Below are positions 21,989-30,683 of a DNA stretch of 30,876 bases, piece after piece. The notes under the pieces were generated by a model. That model saw only the letters and a list, made by a program, of their open reading frames with translations. It did no database searches and had not been told where the DNA came from. The stretch's first letter is position 1. Each line of letters opens with the position of its first letter. Source of the DNA: JBNJGT01 sp964473285 (GTDB lineage Archaea; Nanobdellota; Nanobdellia; Woesearchaeales; JACJVW01); the NCBI GenBank assembly GCA_964473285.1, contig CAYYOI010000018.1:1-30876 (forward strand). Direction: 5' to 3'. The translations under genes were made by a program, and so were the position numbers.

Positions 21989-23432
21989 GTTTCCTGATCT
22001 TCATGAGCCGGAGTATTGTCGGAGCAATATCCGCAAGCGTTCCCTCCTTCTTCTTGAGTTTTCTTCCGGTAATTATGAAATTGACAGGATTTAGTGTATG
22101 GGATGTCTCATGCTTTCCCACCATCTCTTCACAATTCCCATGATCTGCAGTGACAAGCAATTTTCCGTCCAGGGAAAGCACCTTCTCCTCAATCTTTCCA
22201 AGGCACTCATCCACTGCCTCACAGGCTTTCACCGCAGCATCAAGATTCCCGGTATGACCAACCATATCCCCATTCACAAGATTGACTATCACAAGATCAT
22301 ACTTTTCAATAGATTTGACAAGCTTATCTGTTATCTCATATACACTCATCTCAGGCTTCATATCATAGGTTGCAACAGCTGGACTGTGGACTAGTATACG
22401 ATCCTCACCCTTATTGGGTTTCTCTTCCAGCCCATTGAAGAAGAAAGTCACATGCGCATATTTCTCAGTTTCACTTATCCTAAGCTGCTTATTACCTGCT
22501 TCAGCTACAACCGAACCCAAAAGCCTCTTGAGTGTTACTGGACCGAATGCAACCTCGCATGGCATCTTATCATAGTATTCAGTCATTGCCATGAAATTGA
22601 CATTCACATCAGAATGGAATTCCTCAAAATCCGGCTCAACAAATGCCTTGGTCAATTGCCTTGCCCTGTCAAACCTGTAATTGAAAAAAAATAGACAATC
22701 ATCTTTTTTCATTCCCTTATAATCCCCAATAATCCGTGGACGGATGAATTCATCAGTCTGCCTCATCCCATAAGCATCATCAAGAGCCTCTTCCCAGGTA
22801 TCAAACCTTTTTCCCCTTGCCTTTGTCAACGCATGATAAGCAAGCTCAGTTCTCACCCACCTGCGATCCCGATCCATCGCATAATACCTTCCGCTTATGA
22901 CTCCGAATCTCCCGACCCCAAGCCTCTTGAATTCCTTCTCTAAAATCCTGATGTATTTTTTAGCTGATTGGGGCGGTGTATCACGCCCATCAGTGAAAAC
23001 ATGGACTACAACATCCACAATCCCAATCCTTTTTGCAGCAGAAAGTAAAGCCAGCAGGTGATCTATGTGAGCATGTACTCCCTCATCCTGGACAAGGCCC
23101 ATAAGGTGCAGGGTGGAATTCTTCTGTAAAGCTTTTCTGAAAAAACCGGCTATTGCCTTATTTTTCAATAAGCCCTTTTCTATTCCTTTATTTACACGCA
23201 TGAGGCTCTGATACACTTGCCTGCCTGAACCTATGGTCAGATGACCCACCTCAGAATTCCCCTGATAACCCTCAGGAAGCCCTACTGCTGAACCTGAAGC
23301 CTTAAGGACTGCATGATCATAGCTTTTCAGAAAACGGTCATAATTTGGTGTCTTAGCTATAGCTGGCGCGTTTCCCTCTTTCTTTTTTCTTATACCCCAT
23401 CCATCGCAGATGGCAAGTACCAATGGCCCCAT
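21954..23432 (-). CDS. gpmI: 2,3-bisphosphoglycerate-independent phosphoglycerate mutase (GpmI)
   Basis: A 492-aa alkaline-phosphatase-superfamily mutase that interconverts 3- and 2-phosphoglycerate. The phosphoryl-accepting Ser is S60 in GNSEVGH. D10 in ICDGWG is a metal ligand, as are the late TADHGNCEEM and KHETSHTLNPV motifs. Substrate-binding stretches are DEGVHAHIDHL, FTDGRDTPP, GRYYAMDRDRRW and FNYRFDRARQL. Length and motif order are those of the bacterial GpmI form, not the shorter archaeal ApgM, suggesting transfer. The ATG at 23432 lies 26.5 nt from TTTATATA (23455-23462); a TTG at 23450 would lie inside the promoter region. Confidence 0.95.
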   Translation of the reverse strand: MGPLVLAICDGWGIRKKKEGNAPAIAKTPNYDRFLKSYDHAVLKASGSAVGLPEGYQGNSEVGHLTIGSGRQVYQSLMRVNKGIEKGLLKNKAIAGFFRKALQKNSTLHLMGLVQDEGVHAHIDHLLALLSAAKRIGIVDVVVHVFTDGRDTPPQSAKKYIRILEKEFKRLGVGRFGVISGRYYAMDRDRRWVRTELAYHALTKARGKRFDTWEEALDDAYGMRQTDEFIRPRIIGDYKGMKKDDCLFFFNYRFDRARQLTKAFVEPDFEEFHSDVNVNFMAMTEYYDKMPCEVAFGPVTLKRLLGSVVAEAGNKQLRISETEKYAHVTFFFNGLEEKPNKGEDRILVHSPAVATYDMKPEMSVYEITDKLVKSIEKYDLVIVNLVNGDMVGHTGNLDAAVKACEAVDECLGKIEEKVLSLDGKLLVTADHGNCEEMVGKHETSHTLNPVNFIITGRKLKKKEGTLADIAPTILRLMKIRKPKEMTGVSLVS

Positions 23433-23463
23433 AAATTTTTTCCAGGACAAAAGATATATAAAA

Positions 23464-23979
23464 TTACCGTAAAGGGACTTTATATTCCCTTCTCAGATAG
23501 TTCCGAAGGCTCCTGACAAAAAAATCATACTCTTGTGATATTTTGGTTGATTTTTCAAGTTGGTATAACGGACCATCAAACCTGATACCCCTGGCTTCTT
23601 TTGCAACCTTTTGATTTCCAAGCAAAGAGATTTGCTGAAAAAGAACAGGATAAACATCAGGCAAGCTTTCTCTTGCAGCAAAGAAATTCAGGGCGTCATA
23701 CACAAAATTGACCTGCCTAACAACCTTAGTGGTTTTTTCTGCAACTGCCTCATAAACCTCCTCCATATCCTCATCAGAAGGAGTTTCCTGCTCAATAACT
23801 CTCTCAAGTGAAGTAAATATCCTGCGACTCTCCTTGTTCTTGAATTCCTTCACATGAAGATTGAAATAAAGATCAAGATGATCCCTTGCATTAGATATAA
23901 CTGCTTCTGCAATAGCTTGACCCACCTTTTCAGGTTCATCATCCATGAGATTCCTCACCAGTTCATAATAGTTTTTCAT
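23464..23979 (-). CDS. Helical protein of unknown function, partner of PIN-PhoH gene
   Basis: A 171-aa protein predicted to be almost all alpha-helical, with no signal peptide or cysteine motif. It is acidic in the first half (MDDEPEKVGQAIAEAV, PSDEDMEEVYEAV) and basic at the end (RSLRNYLRREYKVPLR). I do not recognise a family. Its ATG begins at the very next base after the PIN-PhoH stop codon, so the two are surely co-transcribed. That placement suggests a regulator or adaptor of the ATPase; this is inference. Confidence 0.65.
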   Translation of the reverse strand: MKNYYELVRNLMDDEPEKVGQAIAEAVISNARDHLDLYFNLHVKEFKNKESRRIFTSLERVIEQETPSDEDMEEVYEAVAEKTTKVVRQVNFVYDALNFFAARESLPDVYPVLFQQISLLGNQKVAKEARGIRFDGPLYQLEKSTKISQEYDFFVRSLRNYLRREYKVPLR

Positions 23980-25887
23980 TCATATCAACCGCATCTTAGT
24001 CAGTTCAGCAGCCATCACAGGTATGAGGCCACGATATATCTCATCTTCTGAAACAGAAATATGTGCATATTCATCAAAGATAGGTAATTTCTCAGCCATG
24101 TGCGCAACTCCTGAAGAACGCTCATTCAGGTGCCTGCCTACTTTTGTCGAAGACCTTAATTGTTCCATTGCACTCAATGCCACAACCTTGCTTCCATGAC
24201 CGAATCTTCCAAGGATAAGGCCCATTTCATCAAGGTTATACAAATGGCATTCATCAACTATTCCATATGTCTGCCTGTATGTCGATCCCTTGATATCCAC
24301 AATCACATCATACTCTATTATTCCGTCATTCTCCAGGGTTGAGACAAAATCCTCTACCCTTGTCTTATGCTCTGGATGGATCTTTGAATAATCAGTAAAT
24401 ATCTCACGAAGCGCACGTTTTGCAGGCTGTATCTTATCATGTATCTTTGCTGCCTTGTCCCCTTTCCTGAATCCAATATCTCCCTCTGCTGTAGCAAGGC
24501 TTCCAAGATAGAGTATCTTCTCATACTTACCCTGATTGACCATGTATAGTCCCGCAACAAGCGCCCATAAGGTCTTGCCAAAACCGCCTTTAGCATCAAC
24601 ACTCAACACCCCTATATCAGGATTAAGCAAATGATCCAAAAAAGGTTTCTGCTGCCCCTGTGGATAAAGGTAATTATTGAAAGGCAATTCCAAAATATCC
24701 TCATAAGTCTGCACAGGCGCCCTTCCCCCTTCCGGAAAAATTAATCCCCTATTTTCCAGGTCAGAGAACAGTTCCCTAAGTTTCTTCTGCTTGTTGGATT
24801 TTTTCTTTTTGCTCCGGTTATAAGAATCAATCATCTTCTGGTGATGCGTATATTCTCCTTCACTGATTAACCTATTCTCATATAATGAGTCCACAATTCC
24901 TGCAAAATGTGGTAAATGTCCATTGAGTTTAGGATTATATTCTATGTTCGTGATCTTATCTTCTTTTTTCTGCTCAGAAGAATACATCCTGTTCAAGAAA
25001 AAATCAAGGAATTCCTCATAAAAGTTCAGCTGCCTTAGTTCCTTTTTCTTTTTATCATACACACGATAATCAGTGAACTTTATTTCTCCTTCCTTCTTTC
25101 GTCCATCACCAACTGATATCTGAAGCACATTGTTTGAAGAGAAGAATGACTCATCAAAGAACAATCCACAGTCTGAATCATTGACTGATACAACAGGTTT
25201 CGAAAGAAGCTTACGCCCTGCTGTAAGGCTGACCTGGGTTTCATAAAGCCCAGGGTTATTTTGAAGAGGATTTCGAACCTCCCGGAACCTGAAAGAATCT
25301 GTCTGTATTCCATAAAAGCTTGCAGAATTTCCAGCACCAATATCATCACTGATAAAACGCACGTGCTTATAGAAAGGATTTCTCTCAAGAAATTTCAGGG
25401 TTGTAGCAACAAAGATCATGTCATCATTTGGTGGATCCCAGCTCTCATCAAGATAATTGACCACATCATCTTTTGTCACATCCATGATATAGACATTAGC
25501 ACCATTCTCAAGGGTTATAGGCACTTCCCCCTGCCGTACACCCTTTGCAGTCTCAAAATCCCCATAGAAATCACTGCTTTTCAAGAAGCCACTTATTGAT
25601 TTTTGGGCATACCGTGCCTTTGCCTGGTCTTCCGGCTGCTTGCGTGGATTATCCTTGATATTGTCAAGCTCCCTGAAGAGTTTACGTGTAAGCAGTATAT
25701 CATGGGGTTTCTTGAACCTGAAGAATAATTCACTGGCAAGGGAATCCTCACCAGCCTCATTATACTCCGGAACCTTGTGCAGGTTACCGCTCAAGAGATA
25801 GATAAAGCTCGAGTTCTGCATTGCCACATTCGTGTCAGGAACCCGTAAACCTATCTCCCCTTTGGATCTGAGTCTCTCTATCTCCAC
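23980..25887 (-). CDS. PIN domain-PhoH-like ATPase fusion
   Basis: A 635-aa protein. Residues about 14-200 are a PIN ribonuclease domain: D18 in VPDTNVA, DD at 155-156 in NDDMIFVATTL, and ISDD at 179-182. A charged middle region (about 270-400) contains KKKK stretches. The C-terminal PhoH-type P-loop ATPase has VDAKGGFGKTLWA (430-442) as Walker A and YGIVDECHLYN (541-551) as Walker B. PIN-PhoH proteins are RNA helicase/ribonucleases. GGFGKT departs from the usual G-x-x-G-T-G-K-T. No in-frame ATG precedes the PIN domain; the GTG at 25887 overlaps the stop of a 3-codon ORF (ATG AAA CTA TAG). Confidence 0.82.
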   Translation of the reverse strand: MEIERLRSKGEIGLRVPDTNVAMQNSSFIYLLSGNLHKVPEYNEAGEDSLASELFFRFKKPHDILLTRKLFRELDNIKDNPRKQPEDQAKARYAQKSISGFLKSSDFYGDFETAKGVRQGEVPITLENGANVYIMDVTKDDVVNYLDESWDPPNDDMIFVATTLKFLERNPFYKHVRFISDDIGAGNSASFYGIQTDSFRFREVRNPLQNNPGLYETQVSLTAGRKLLSKPVVSVNDSDCGLFFDESFFSSNNVLQISVGDGRKKEGEIKFTDYRVYDKKKKELRQLNFYEEFLDFFLNRMYSSEQKKEDKITNIEYNPKLNGHLPHFAGIVDSLYENRLISEGEYTHHQKMIDSYNRSKKKKSNKQKKLRELFSDLENRGLIFPEGGRAPVQTYEDILELPFNNYLYPQGQQKPFLDHLLNPDIGVLSVDAKGGFGKTLWALVAGLYMVNQGKYEKILYLGSLATAEGDIGFRKGDKAAKIHDKIQPAKRALREIFTDYSKIHPEHKTRVEDFVSTLENDGIIEYDVIVDIKGSTYRQTYGIVDECHLYNLDEMGLILGRFGHGSKVVALSAMEQLRSSTKVGRHLNERSSGVAHMAEKLPIFDEYAHISVSEDEIYRGLIPVMAAELTKMRLI

Positions 25888-25932
25888 TATAGTTTCATCT
25901 AGACTGATTCTTCTTCCCCTCCCAAATAAAAG

Positions 25933-27030
25933 TTACTGTATTTCAAACACAGGCGGACGATTCACATCCTCAACAGTTATGGTTACCTGTTTCTCGACTG
26001 TGGCAGTCCCGTCTGTAACTGTTATCGTAACCAGATGCACCCCTGCATCGTCATAAGTGGTCTGATAAGTATTCTGATCCATCCATCCACTGTAAGTTAC
26101 ATTAAGGGAATCACCATCAGGATCACTTATCTCTGGTTCAAGAACAACCAAATCCCCTTCATCATAAGTCTGATTCTCTATTGAGATGACAGGTGGCATG
26201 TTTGCTGCAGTAACAAGTATGGTAAATGAATCAGTAACAGTTTCAACACCATCACTTGCAGTGACATCTACTTCATATTTACCAGCATCACCGATTGTAG
26301 TATTCCAGTATCCAGCGTCCATAGGTTCAGTAAAGCTTACTGTGACCTCATCGCCATCAGGGTCTGAGACTTCATACCGTGGTTCAGCAACCTCTCCCTC
26401 TGTAACAGATATATCAGAGAGACTCTCTATTACTGGTGGCCTGTTTCCTGGCTCAACCACGATTCTCACTGTTTTTGAAACAACATCGATACCGTCAGAA
26501 ACGCTTATTTCAGCAAAATACTCTCCTGCATCACCTGCTTGTGTCTGCCATGTGCCATTCTCACCAAGTGGTTCAGAGAAGCTATAAGTCAACTCATCGC
26601 CATCAGGATCAGTCGCTGAGAGATTGAATGATACAATCTCACCCTCTGTGACTGTCTTTGTCATCACAGGTTCCTCACTCAGGCTTTCATTGCTTGTGTC
26701 AGTTACATTTGCACCTGAATTATCTGCAGTTTCATTTACATCAGAATCTGTTTGATCATCGACAGTTTCATTAGCAATGTCATCCAAAGAATCCTCTTCT
26801 GAATCATTTACTGAATCATTTACTGAATCATTTGAAGTTTCATTTGAAGTTTCATTAAGATCAATAACATCCGATTCATTTATTGAATCGTTCACAACAC
26901 TTGCAATGACACATACAGTGTTTCCATTCACATCTGTCATTGGTCTTGCAGGTGGTTCACACTGCGCATCCAGTGATTGGCACCCTGCTAAAAATAAGAT
27001 CATTATGATAGGAACTATTTTAATATTCAT
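25933..27030 (-). CDS. Surface lipoprotein with three cadherin/Ig-like repeats
   Basis: A 365-aa protein. The signal peptide ends in lipobox LAGC (C17). Residues about 48-120 are an Asn/Asp/Ser/Thr linker dense in N-x-S/T, including the repeat NDSVNDSVNDS. Three repeats of about 80-90 residues follow; each has 'EG(E/D).V' near its start, a DPDGD calcium-type motif (ATDPDGDELT, VSDPDGDEVT, ISDPDGDSLN) and an end like 'DAG.Y...V.ASDG'. This is the cadherin-like/Ig-like repeat layout of surface adhesins. The ATG at 27030 has GGGGGTG 5 nt before it; an in-frame GTG lies inside that site. A TATA-like TTTAAATAT is at 27069-27077. Confidence 0.85.
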   Translation of the reverse strand: MNIKIVPIIMILFLAGCQSLDAQCEPPARPMTDVNGNTVCVIASVVNDSINESDVIDLNETSNETSNDSVNDSVNDSEEDSLDDIANETVDDQTDSDVNETADNSGANVTDTSNESLSEEPVMTKTVTEGEIVSFNLSATDPDGDELTYSFSEPLGENGTWQTQAGDAGEYFAEISVSDGIDVVSKTVRIVVEPGNRPPVIESLSDISVTEGEVAEPRYEVSDPDGDEVTVSFTEPMDAGYWNTTIGDAGKYEVDVTASDGVETVTDSFTILVTAANMPPVISIENQTYDEGDLVVLEPEISDPDGDSLNVTYSGWMDQNTYQTTYDDAGVHLVTITVTDGTATVEKQVTITVEDVNRPPVFEIQ

Positions 27031-27120
27031 CAACACACCCCCTGTTACTATTATTCAAGACTCATGATATATTTAAACTTTGCGGTAGTTAATAAATGCA
27101 AGCTCAACTTAACAGAAAGA

Positions 27121-27128
27121 TTTATAGA
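27121..27128 (+). promoter_or_regulatory. TATA box for Cys-rich lipoprotein-HNH operon
   Basis: TTTATAGA is centred 26.5 nt before the ATG at 27151. In-frame codons upstream of that ATG overlap this promoter and are not used. Confidence 0.55.
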
Positions 27129-27150
27129 TATTTTAAAAAACCTACCTTTC

Positions 27151-27654
27151 ATGAAACAGTTAATATTACTTTTACTTTTGATAATCCTGGGTTGCCAGGA
27201 AAGCCAGGACTTCCAAGAGGAGCTTCTCACAAAAGCAAAGGCAGAGATCAAAGAATCCAAAGTATACAACACCTATAATGGCATGAACCTTCTTCCTGTA
27301 TCAAGCCCTATTGTAAGAGACTGTGATGAATGTTACAGGGCAGGATTCATTTTCGACACCAATATAGACCTTCCAGTAGAACAGGTTGCTGTGACTGTTG
27401 ACTTCAAAGGCACCAACATAACAAACATCCATTACCAGGAAAAATTAAACAAGACAATCAGCAATTATAAAGAATGCGTAGAATCAGGCTACAACCATGA
27501 TGAGAAGAACTGCTATACCTTAAACCAGAAATTCACCAAACCCTTTTGCGAGGATCAATGCGGTGATGGATACTGCGATGAAGTTGTCTGCATGGGAGAA
27601 GGATGCCCCTGCCCTGAAACAAAAGAGAACTGCCCGATTGATTGCCTCAAATGA
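27151..27654 (+). CDS. Cys-rich lipoprotein
   Basis: A 167-aa protein. MKQLILLLLLIILGC is a signal peptide with lipobox ILGC (C15). The middle (about 30-125) is a beta-rich domain with CDECYRAGF and FDTNIDLPVEQVAVTVDF. The end has nine cysteines in about 35 residues: FCEDQCGDGYCDEVVCMGEGCPCPETKENCPIDC. This 'CGDG.C...ENCP.DC' module is frequent in secreted proteins of DPANN archaea; it probably forms disulfides or binds metal. Its stop overlaps the HNH gene start (ATGA). The function is unknown. Confidence 0.72.
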   Translation: MKQLILLLLLIILGCQESQDFQEELLTKAKAEIKESKVYNTYNGMNLLPVSSPIVRDCDECYRAGFIFDTNIDLPVEQVAVTVDFKGTNITNIHYQEKLNKTISNYKECVESGYNHDEKNCYTLNQKFTKPFCEDQCGDGYCDEVVCMGEGCPCPETKENCPIDCLK

Positions 27655-28163
27655 GATATCCCCGCATCCGTGATATAGCAAACAAGACTGATTCTAAAGG
27701 AAACATACTATGCAGGAACTGCCAAAATCCTGTTCCAAAAGGAAGACGCAATTACTGCTCCAAATCGTGTCTTTTAGAATTCAACCGCAACAACACCTGG
27801 CGATTTGTGCGAAAAGATGTCCTTAGAAGAGACAATTATCGTTGCAGCATCTGCAGGAAACGTTTCAGGAAGAATGAACTTGACATAGACCACATAATCC
27901 CGGTCAGGATGAGTGGTGACCTTTTTGACAAGGATAATCTTCGCACCCTCTGCAAGGAATGCCACCGCATGAAAAGCAACCTAGACTCCTGGGCGCTTAA
28001 GGAAGATTCCTCCGATAGCAAGATTGATGAGGATAATGATAAAGAAAGTTTCCCTGAAGAAATCATACGGGTAAAGGCTAACAAGAAGCTGGTCAGCAGG
28101 GAACTGCCAGACTCCTTTGAAAAGGATCCTGTGAAAGAAATCAAAAGAGAAAGAAAAGAATAA
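27651..28163 (+). CDS. HNH endonuclease with N-terminal zinc finger
   Basis: A 170-aa protein. A CxxC...CxxxC finger (C21, C24, C36, C40; in CRNCQNPVPKGRRNYCSKSC) precedes the HNH core: C65 and C68 in CSIC, ELDIDHIIPV with H81, N96 in KDNLRTL, and C101-x2-C104-H105. This pair of modules also occurs in ZRANB3-type and many bacterial HNH proteins. The core ends near residue 110. The remaining 60 residues are charged and low-complexity, and lie entirely over the C-terminal end of the opposite-strand DUF1461 gene. The start is the ATG at 27651, overlapping the lipoprotein stop. It is probably a DNA nuclease; the target is unknown. Confidence 0.85.
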   Translation: MRYPRIRDIANKTDSKGNILCRNCQNPVPKGRRNYCSKSCLLEFNRNNTWRFVRKDVLRRDNYRCSICRKRFRKNELDIDHIIPVRMSGDLFDKDNLRTLCKECHRMKSNLDSWALKEDSSDSKIDEDNDKESFPEEIIRVKANKKLVSRELPDSFEKDPVKEIKRERKE

Positions 28164-28580
28164 CCAGCACACGAGCAGCATCACCTGCAACAGGATTGTG
28201 CTCACACCTGCATAAAGAAAGAAAGATGACAGGAACTTTTTCTTATGAAGCCTGTAAAGGAATATGAAAAGCACTGATGACACCAGAAAAAAGAGAAAGA
28301 AAAGAAACTGGAATGATCTGAACACCCTTCTCACCTCATACATATGAGTCTTTTCTTCCACAGTCATATCCGGCAGGGTTTCCCCTCCTGCAAGAAATTC
28401 AATAATCTCCCTGTCAAGAGAAGTCTTGTTCTCGACCACGGAATGCCTCTCAATCATGAACTCATGATATAAAGGATTAAAAGAAAGAAGCAAGGTCACG
28501 AAAAGCGTGAGTACAAAAGGAACTAAGATCACAAGAATAAGGAAGAATAAAGATATTAACCTATCTGGCTTGTGAGCCAT
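27981..28580 (-). CDS. DUF1461 family integral membrane protein
   Basis: A 199-aa protein with four hydrophobic helices (about 8-33, 85-107, 116-140 and 175-195). It carries the DUF1461 (TIGR01906) marks: EEKTHMYEVRRVFRSF before helix 2, and FHRILFKGVWQFPADQLLVSLYPYDFF before helix 4. No function is known for this family. The start at 28580 overlaps the metG end by 20 nt; a longer start at 28616 is possible. No Shine-Dalgarno is well placed, so coupling to metG translation is likely. The last 183 nt overlap the HNH gene. Confidence 0.78.
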   Translation of the reverse strand: MAHKPDRLISLFFLILVILVPFVLTLFVTLLLSFNPLYHEFMIERHSVVENKTSLDREIIEFLAGGETLPDMTVEEKTHMYEVRRVFRSFQFLFFLFFLVSSVLFIFLYRLHKKKFLSSFFLYAGVSTILLQVMLLVCWLFFSFSFDFFHRILFKGVWQFPADQLLVSLYPYDFFRETFFIIILINLAIGGIFLKRPGV

Positions 28581-30651
28581 CTGGCATGTCAACCCTCGGT
28601 GACTGTTTATTATCATCCAAAAGATCTATCCCGTTGCATTGGAGTTTCCCGGACTTTATTCGCAGGTCCATCGAGGAGAAATCCTTGATATCAATAAGTT
28701 CTTCCTGCGGCTCGTAATCAACCGGAACAAATAATTTCCCCTTTTCACTGGAATGCCCCACAAGACGAACCACACCTTCAGACTCTGCTGCAAGAAGCAT
28801 GCCCTCGCTCTTCTCCCCCCTCAATTTTGCAGGTTTCAGGTTAGCAACCAAAACTACAGACTTACCCTCAAGCTCATCCACTGTATAATATGAGCGAAGA
28901 CCTGCAACCACCTGCCGCTTTTCATCCCCAAGATCAACATCAATCAGGTAAAGCTTATCTGCAGTGGGATGATTCCGCACACCCAATATTTTCCCAGCTT
29001 TCAGTTTAAGAGGGAATGAACGCTTTCCACTGAACCGCTTATGCATGACAGAGACAAAATCATCCTCAACCCTTGCAAACAAGAGTTTCTGTTTAACCTG
29101 AGTTTCACTTATATCTGATCCTAACTTATCCCAACCTCCTTTCTCAAGACCAAATATACCTTCTATCTCTTCAGCAGTCTTTGGCATGTAAGGCTCGATC
29201 AATATGGCAAGGTCCCTGCAAAGACAAGCAAGACTATGCAAAGCAGTTCTGGCCTTTTCAGGGTTCTCCTTAATTGCCTTCCATGGTTCCTGTTCCTGGA
29301 AATACTGGTTGCCTATCCTTGATATGTGCATTATCTGCTTGAGCCCTTCCTTAAGCTCACGATTTTCCAAAAGCTCAGTTGCCTTCCTGGTCTCTTCAGA
29401 AAGAATCTTCATAAGATCAGTATCAACAGGTGCATCAGGAACAAAACCAAACTGCCTCGAGATGAAAGTTGCAGTCCTGTTTACAAGATTTCCCAGGTTT
29501 GCAACCAGCTCATTATTCACCTTCTCCTGGAAATCACTCCACGAGAATTGCGTATCAGCACGCTCAGGCCGAACCCGCAACAAGTAATAACGAAAAACAT
29601 CCGATGGGATATCAAGCTCAAAAAGATCGGTCCCAAAAACACCTATTCCCCGGGATTTCGAAAATTTCGAATGCTCATAATTAAGATATTCTGTTGCACT
29701 AAGACTGTCAAGCATAGTGTACTTATCCCCTGTACCCAGAAGGGTTGCAGGAAATATGATCGTATGAAAAGGCACATTATCCTTTCCCATGAATTGCACA
29801 AGTGAAGCATCACCAAACCACCAATCCTTCCAAGCATCTCCCAAGTGATCTTTAGTGATTGAGATATAACCGATTGGCGCATCAAACCAGACATAGAAAA
29901 CCTTGTCCTTGTATTTTTCAAGAGGAATCGGAACACCCCATTTAAGATCCCGTGATATTGCCCTGCTCTTCAGACCCTCATTAAGCCACCCTTGAGTGAT
30001 TGTCCTTGCATTCTGGGACCAATTAGGACTGCACTCTTCAATCCACTCTCTTAGCTTGCCTTCAAGTTCTGGCAGATTCAAGAACAAGTGCTCACTTTCT
30101 TTCAATTCAGGCGCGCTCCCGCAGACCTTGCAGCGTGGATCCTGCAGCTCAGGAGCATTCAAAAGCTTACCACAACCATCGCACTGATCCCCTCTTGCAT
30201 CCTCAAACCCGCAATAAGGGCATGTGCCTTCCACAAACCTGTCAGCAAGAAACTTGTCACATGTCCGGCAGAACAGTTGCTCTACTTGTTTCTCCTCGAT
30301 ATAGCCATTCTCGTGGAGTTTAAGAAAGATCTCCTGTGTTATCTCGACTTGCGTATTTGTTGCGGTCCGGCCGAAACTGTCAAAGGATATGTTGAACCAC
30401 CGGTATATATCCCTGTGAATCTTATAGTATTTGTCACATATCTCCTGAGGAGTTACACCCTCTTCCAGAGCCTTTGTCTCAGTCGCTGTCCCATGCTCAT
30501 CAGTCCCGCAGATATACAGTGTCTCATAGCCCCTGCTCCGGCAAAACCTTGCATATACATCAGCAGAAAGAACAGCGCCTATGATATTTCCCAGATGAGG
30601 GATATTATTTGCATAAGGAAGTGCACTAGTAATCAAAACTTTTTTTGCCAT
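28561..30651 (-). CDS. metG: Methionyl-tRNA synthetase
   Basis: A 696-aa class I synthetase that charges tRNA-Met. The HIGH motif is PHLGN (18-22), the KMSKS motif is KFSKS, and four CxxC pairs (CRTC, CPYC, CDGC, CKVC) form two zinc knuckles in the connective domain. WFDAPIGY and FMGKDNVPFHTIIFPA are family motifs. About residues 545-650 are the EMAP/Trbp111-like tRNA-binding domain (ILGVRNHPTADKLYLIDVD, LKPAKLRGEKSEGMLLAA). A roughly 45-residue tail follows it. The start is leaderless from a TATA-like AT stretch at 30672-30679, 24-25 nt away. Confidence 0.96.
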   Translation of the reverse strand: MAKKVLITSALPYANNIPHLGNIIGAVLSADVYARFCRSRGYETLYICGTDEHGTATETKALEEGVTPQEICDKYYKIHRDIYRWFNISFDSFGRTATNTQVEITQEIFLKLHENGYIEEKQVEQLFCRTCDKFLADRFVEGTCPYCGFEDARGDQCDGCGKLLNAPELQDPRCKVCGSAPELKESEHLFLNLPELEGKLREWIEECSPNWSQNARTITQGWLNEGLKSRAISRDLKWGVPIPLEKYKDKVFYVWFDAPIGYISITKDHLGDAWKDWWFGDASLVQFMGKDNVPFHTIIFPATLLGTGDKYTMLDSLSATEYLNYEHSKFSKSRGIGVFGTDLFELDIPSDVFRYYLLRVRPERADTQFSWSDFQEKVNNELVANLGNLVNRTATFISRQFGFVPDAPVDTDLMKILSEETRKATELLENRELKEGLKQIMHISRIGNQYFQEQEPWKAIKENPEKARTALHSLACLCRDLAILIEPYMPKTAEEIEGIFGLEKGGWDKLGSDISETQVKQKLLFARVEDDFVSVMHKRFSGKRSFPLKLKAGKILGVRNHPTADKLYLIDVDLGDEKRQVVAGLRSYYTVDELEGKSVVLVANLKPAKLRGEKSEGMLLAAESEGVVRLVGHSSEKGKLFVPVDYEPQEELIDIKDFSSMDLRIKSGKLQCNGIDLLDDNKQSPRVDMPDGSQAR

Positions 30652-30683
30652 TGCCTAAGTTAAAAAGAAGTAATATAAATAAC

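Noticed and set aside
27064..27150. Longer N-terminus for the Cys-rich lipoprotein
   Set aside because: The upstream codons overlap the TATA box and the signal peptide begins at the ATG at 27151.
30088..30663. 191-codon open frame on the plus strand opposite metG
   Set aside because: It is antisense to the most conserved part of MetRS, has no promoter or ribosome site, and its product is a Cys/Pro/Leu-rich mirror of the zinc-knuckle region.
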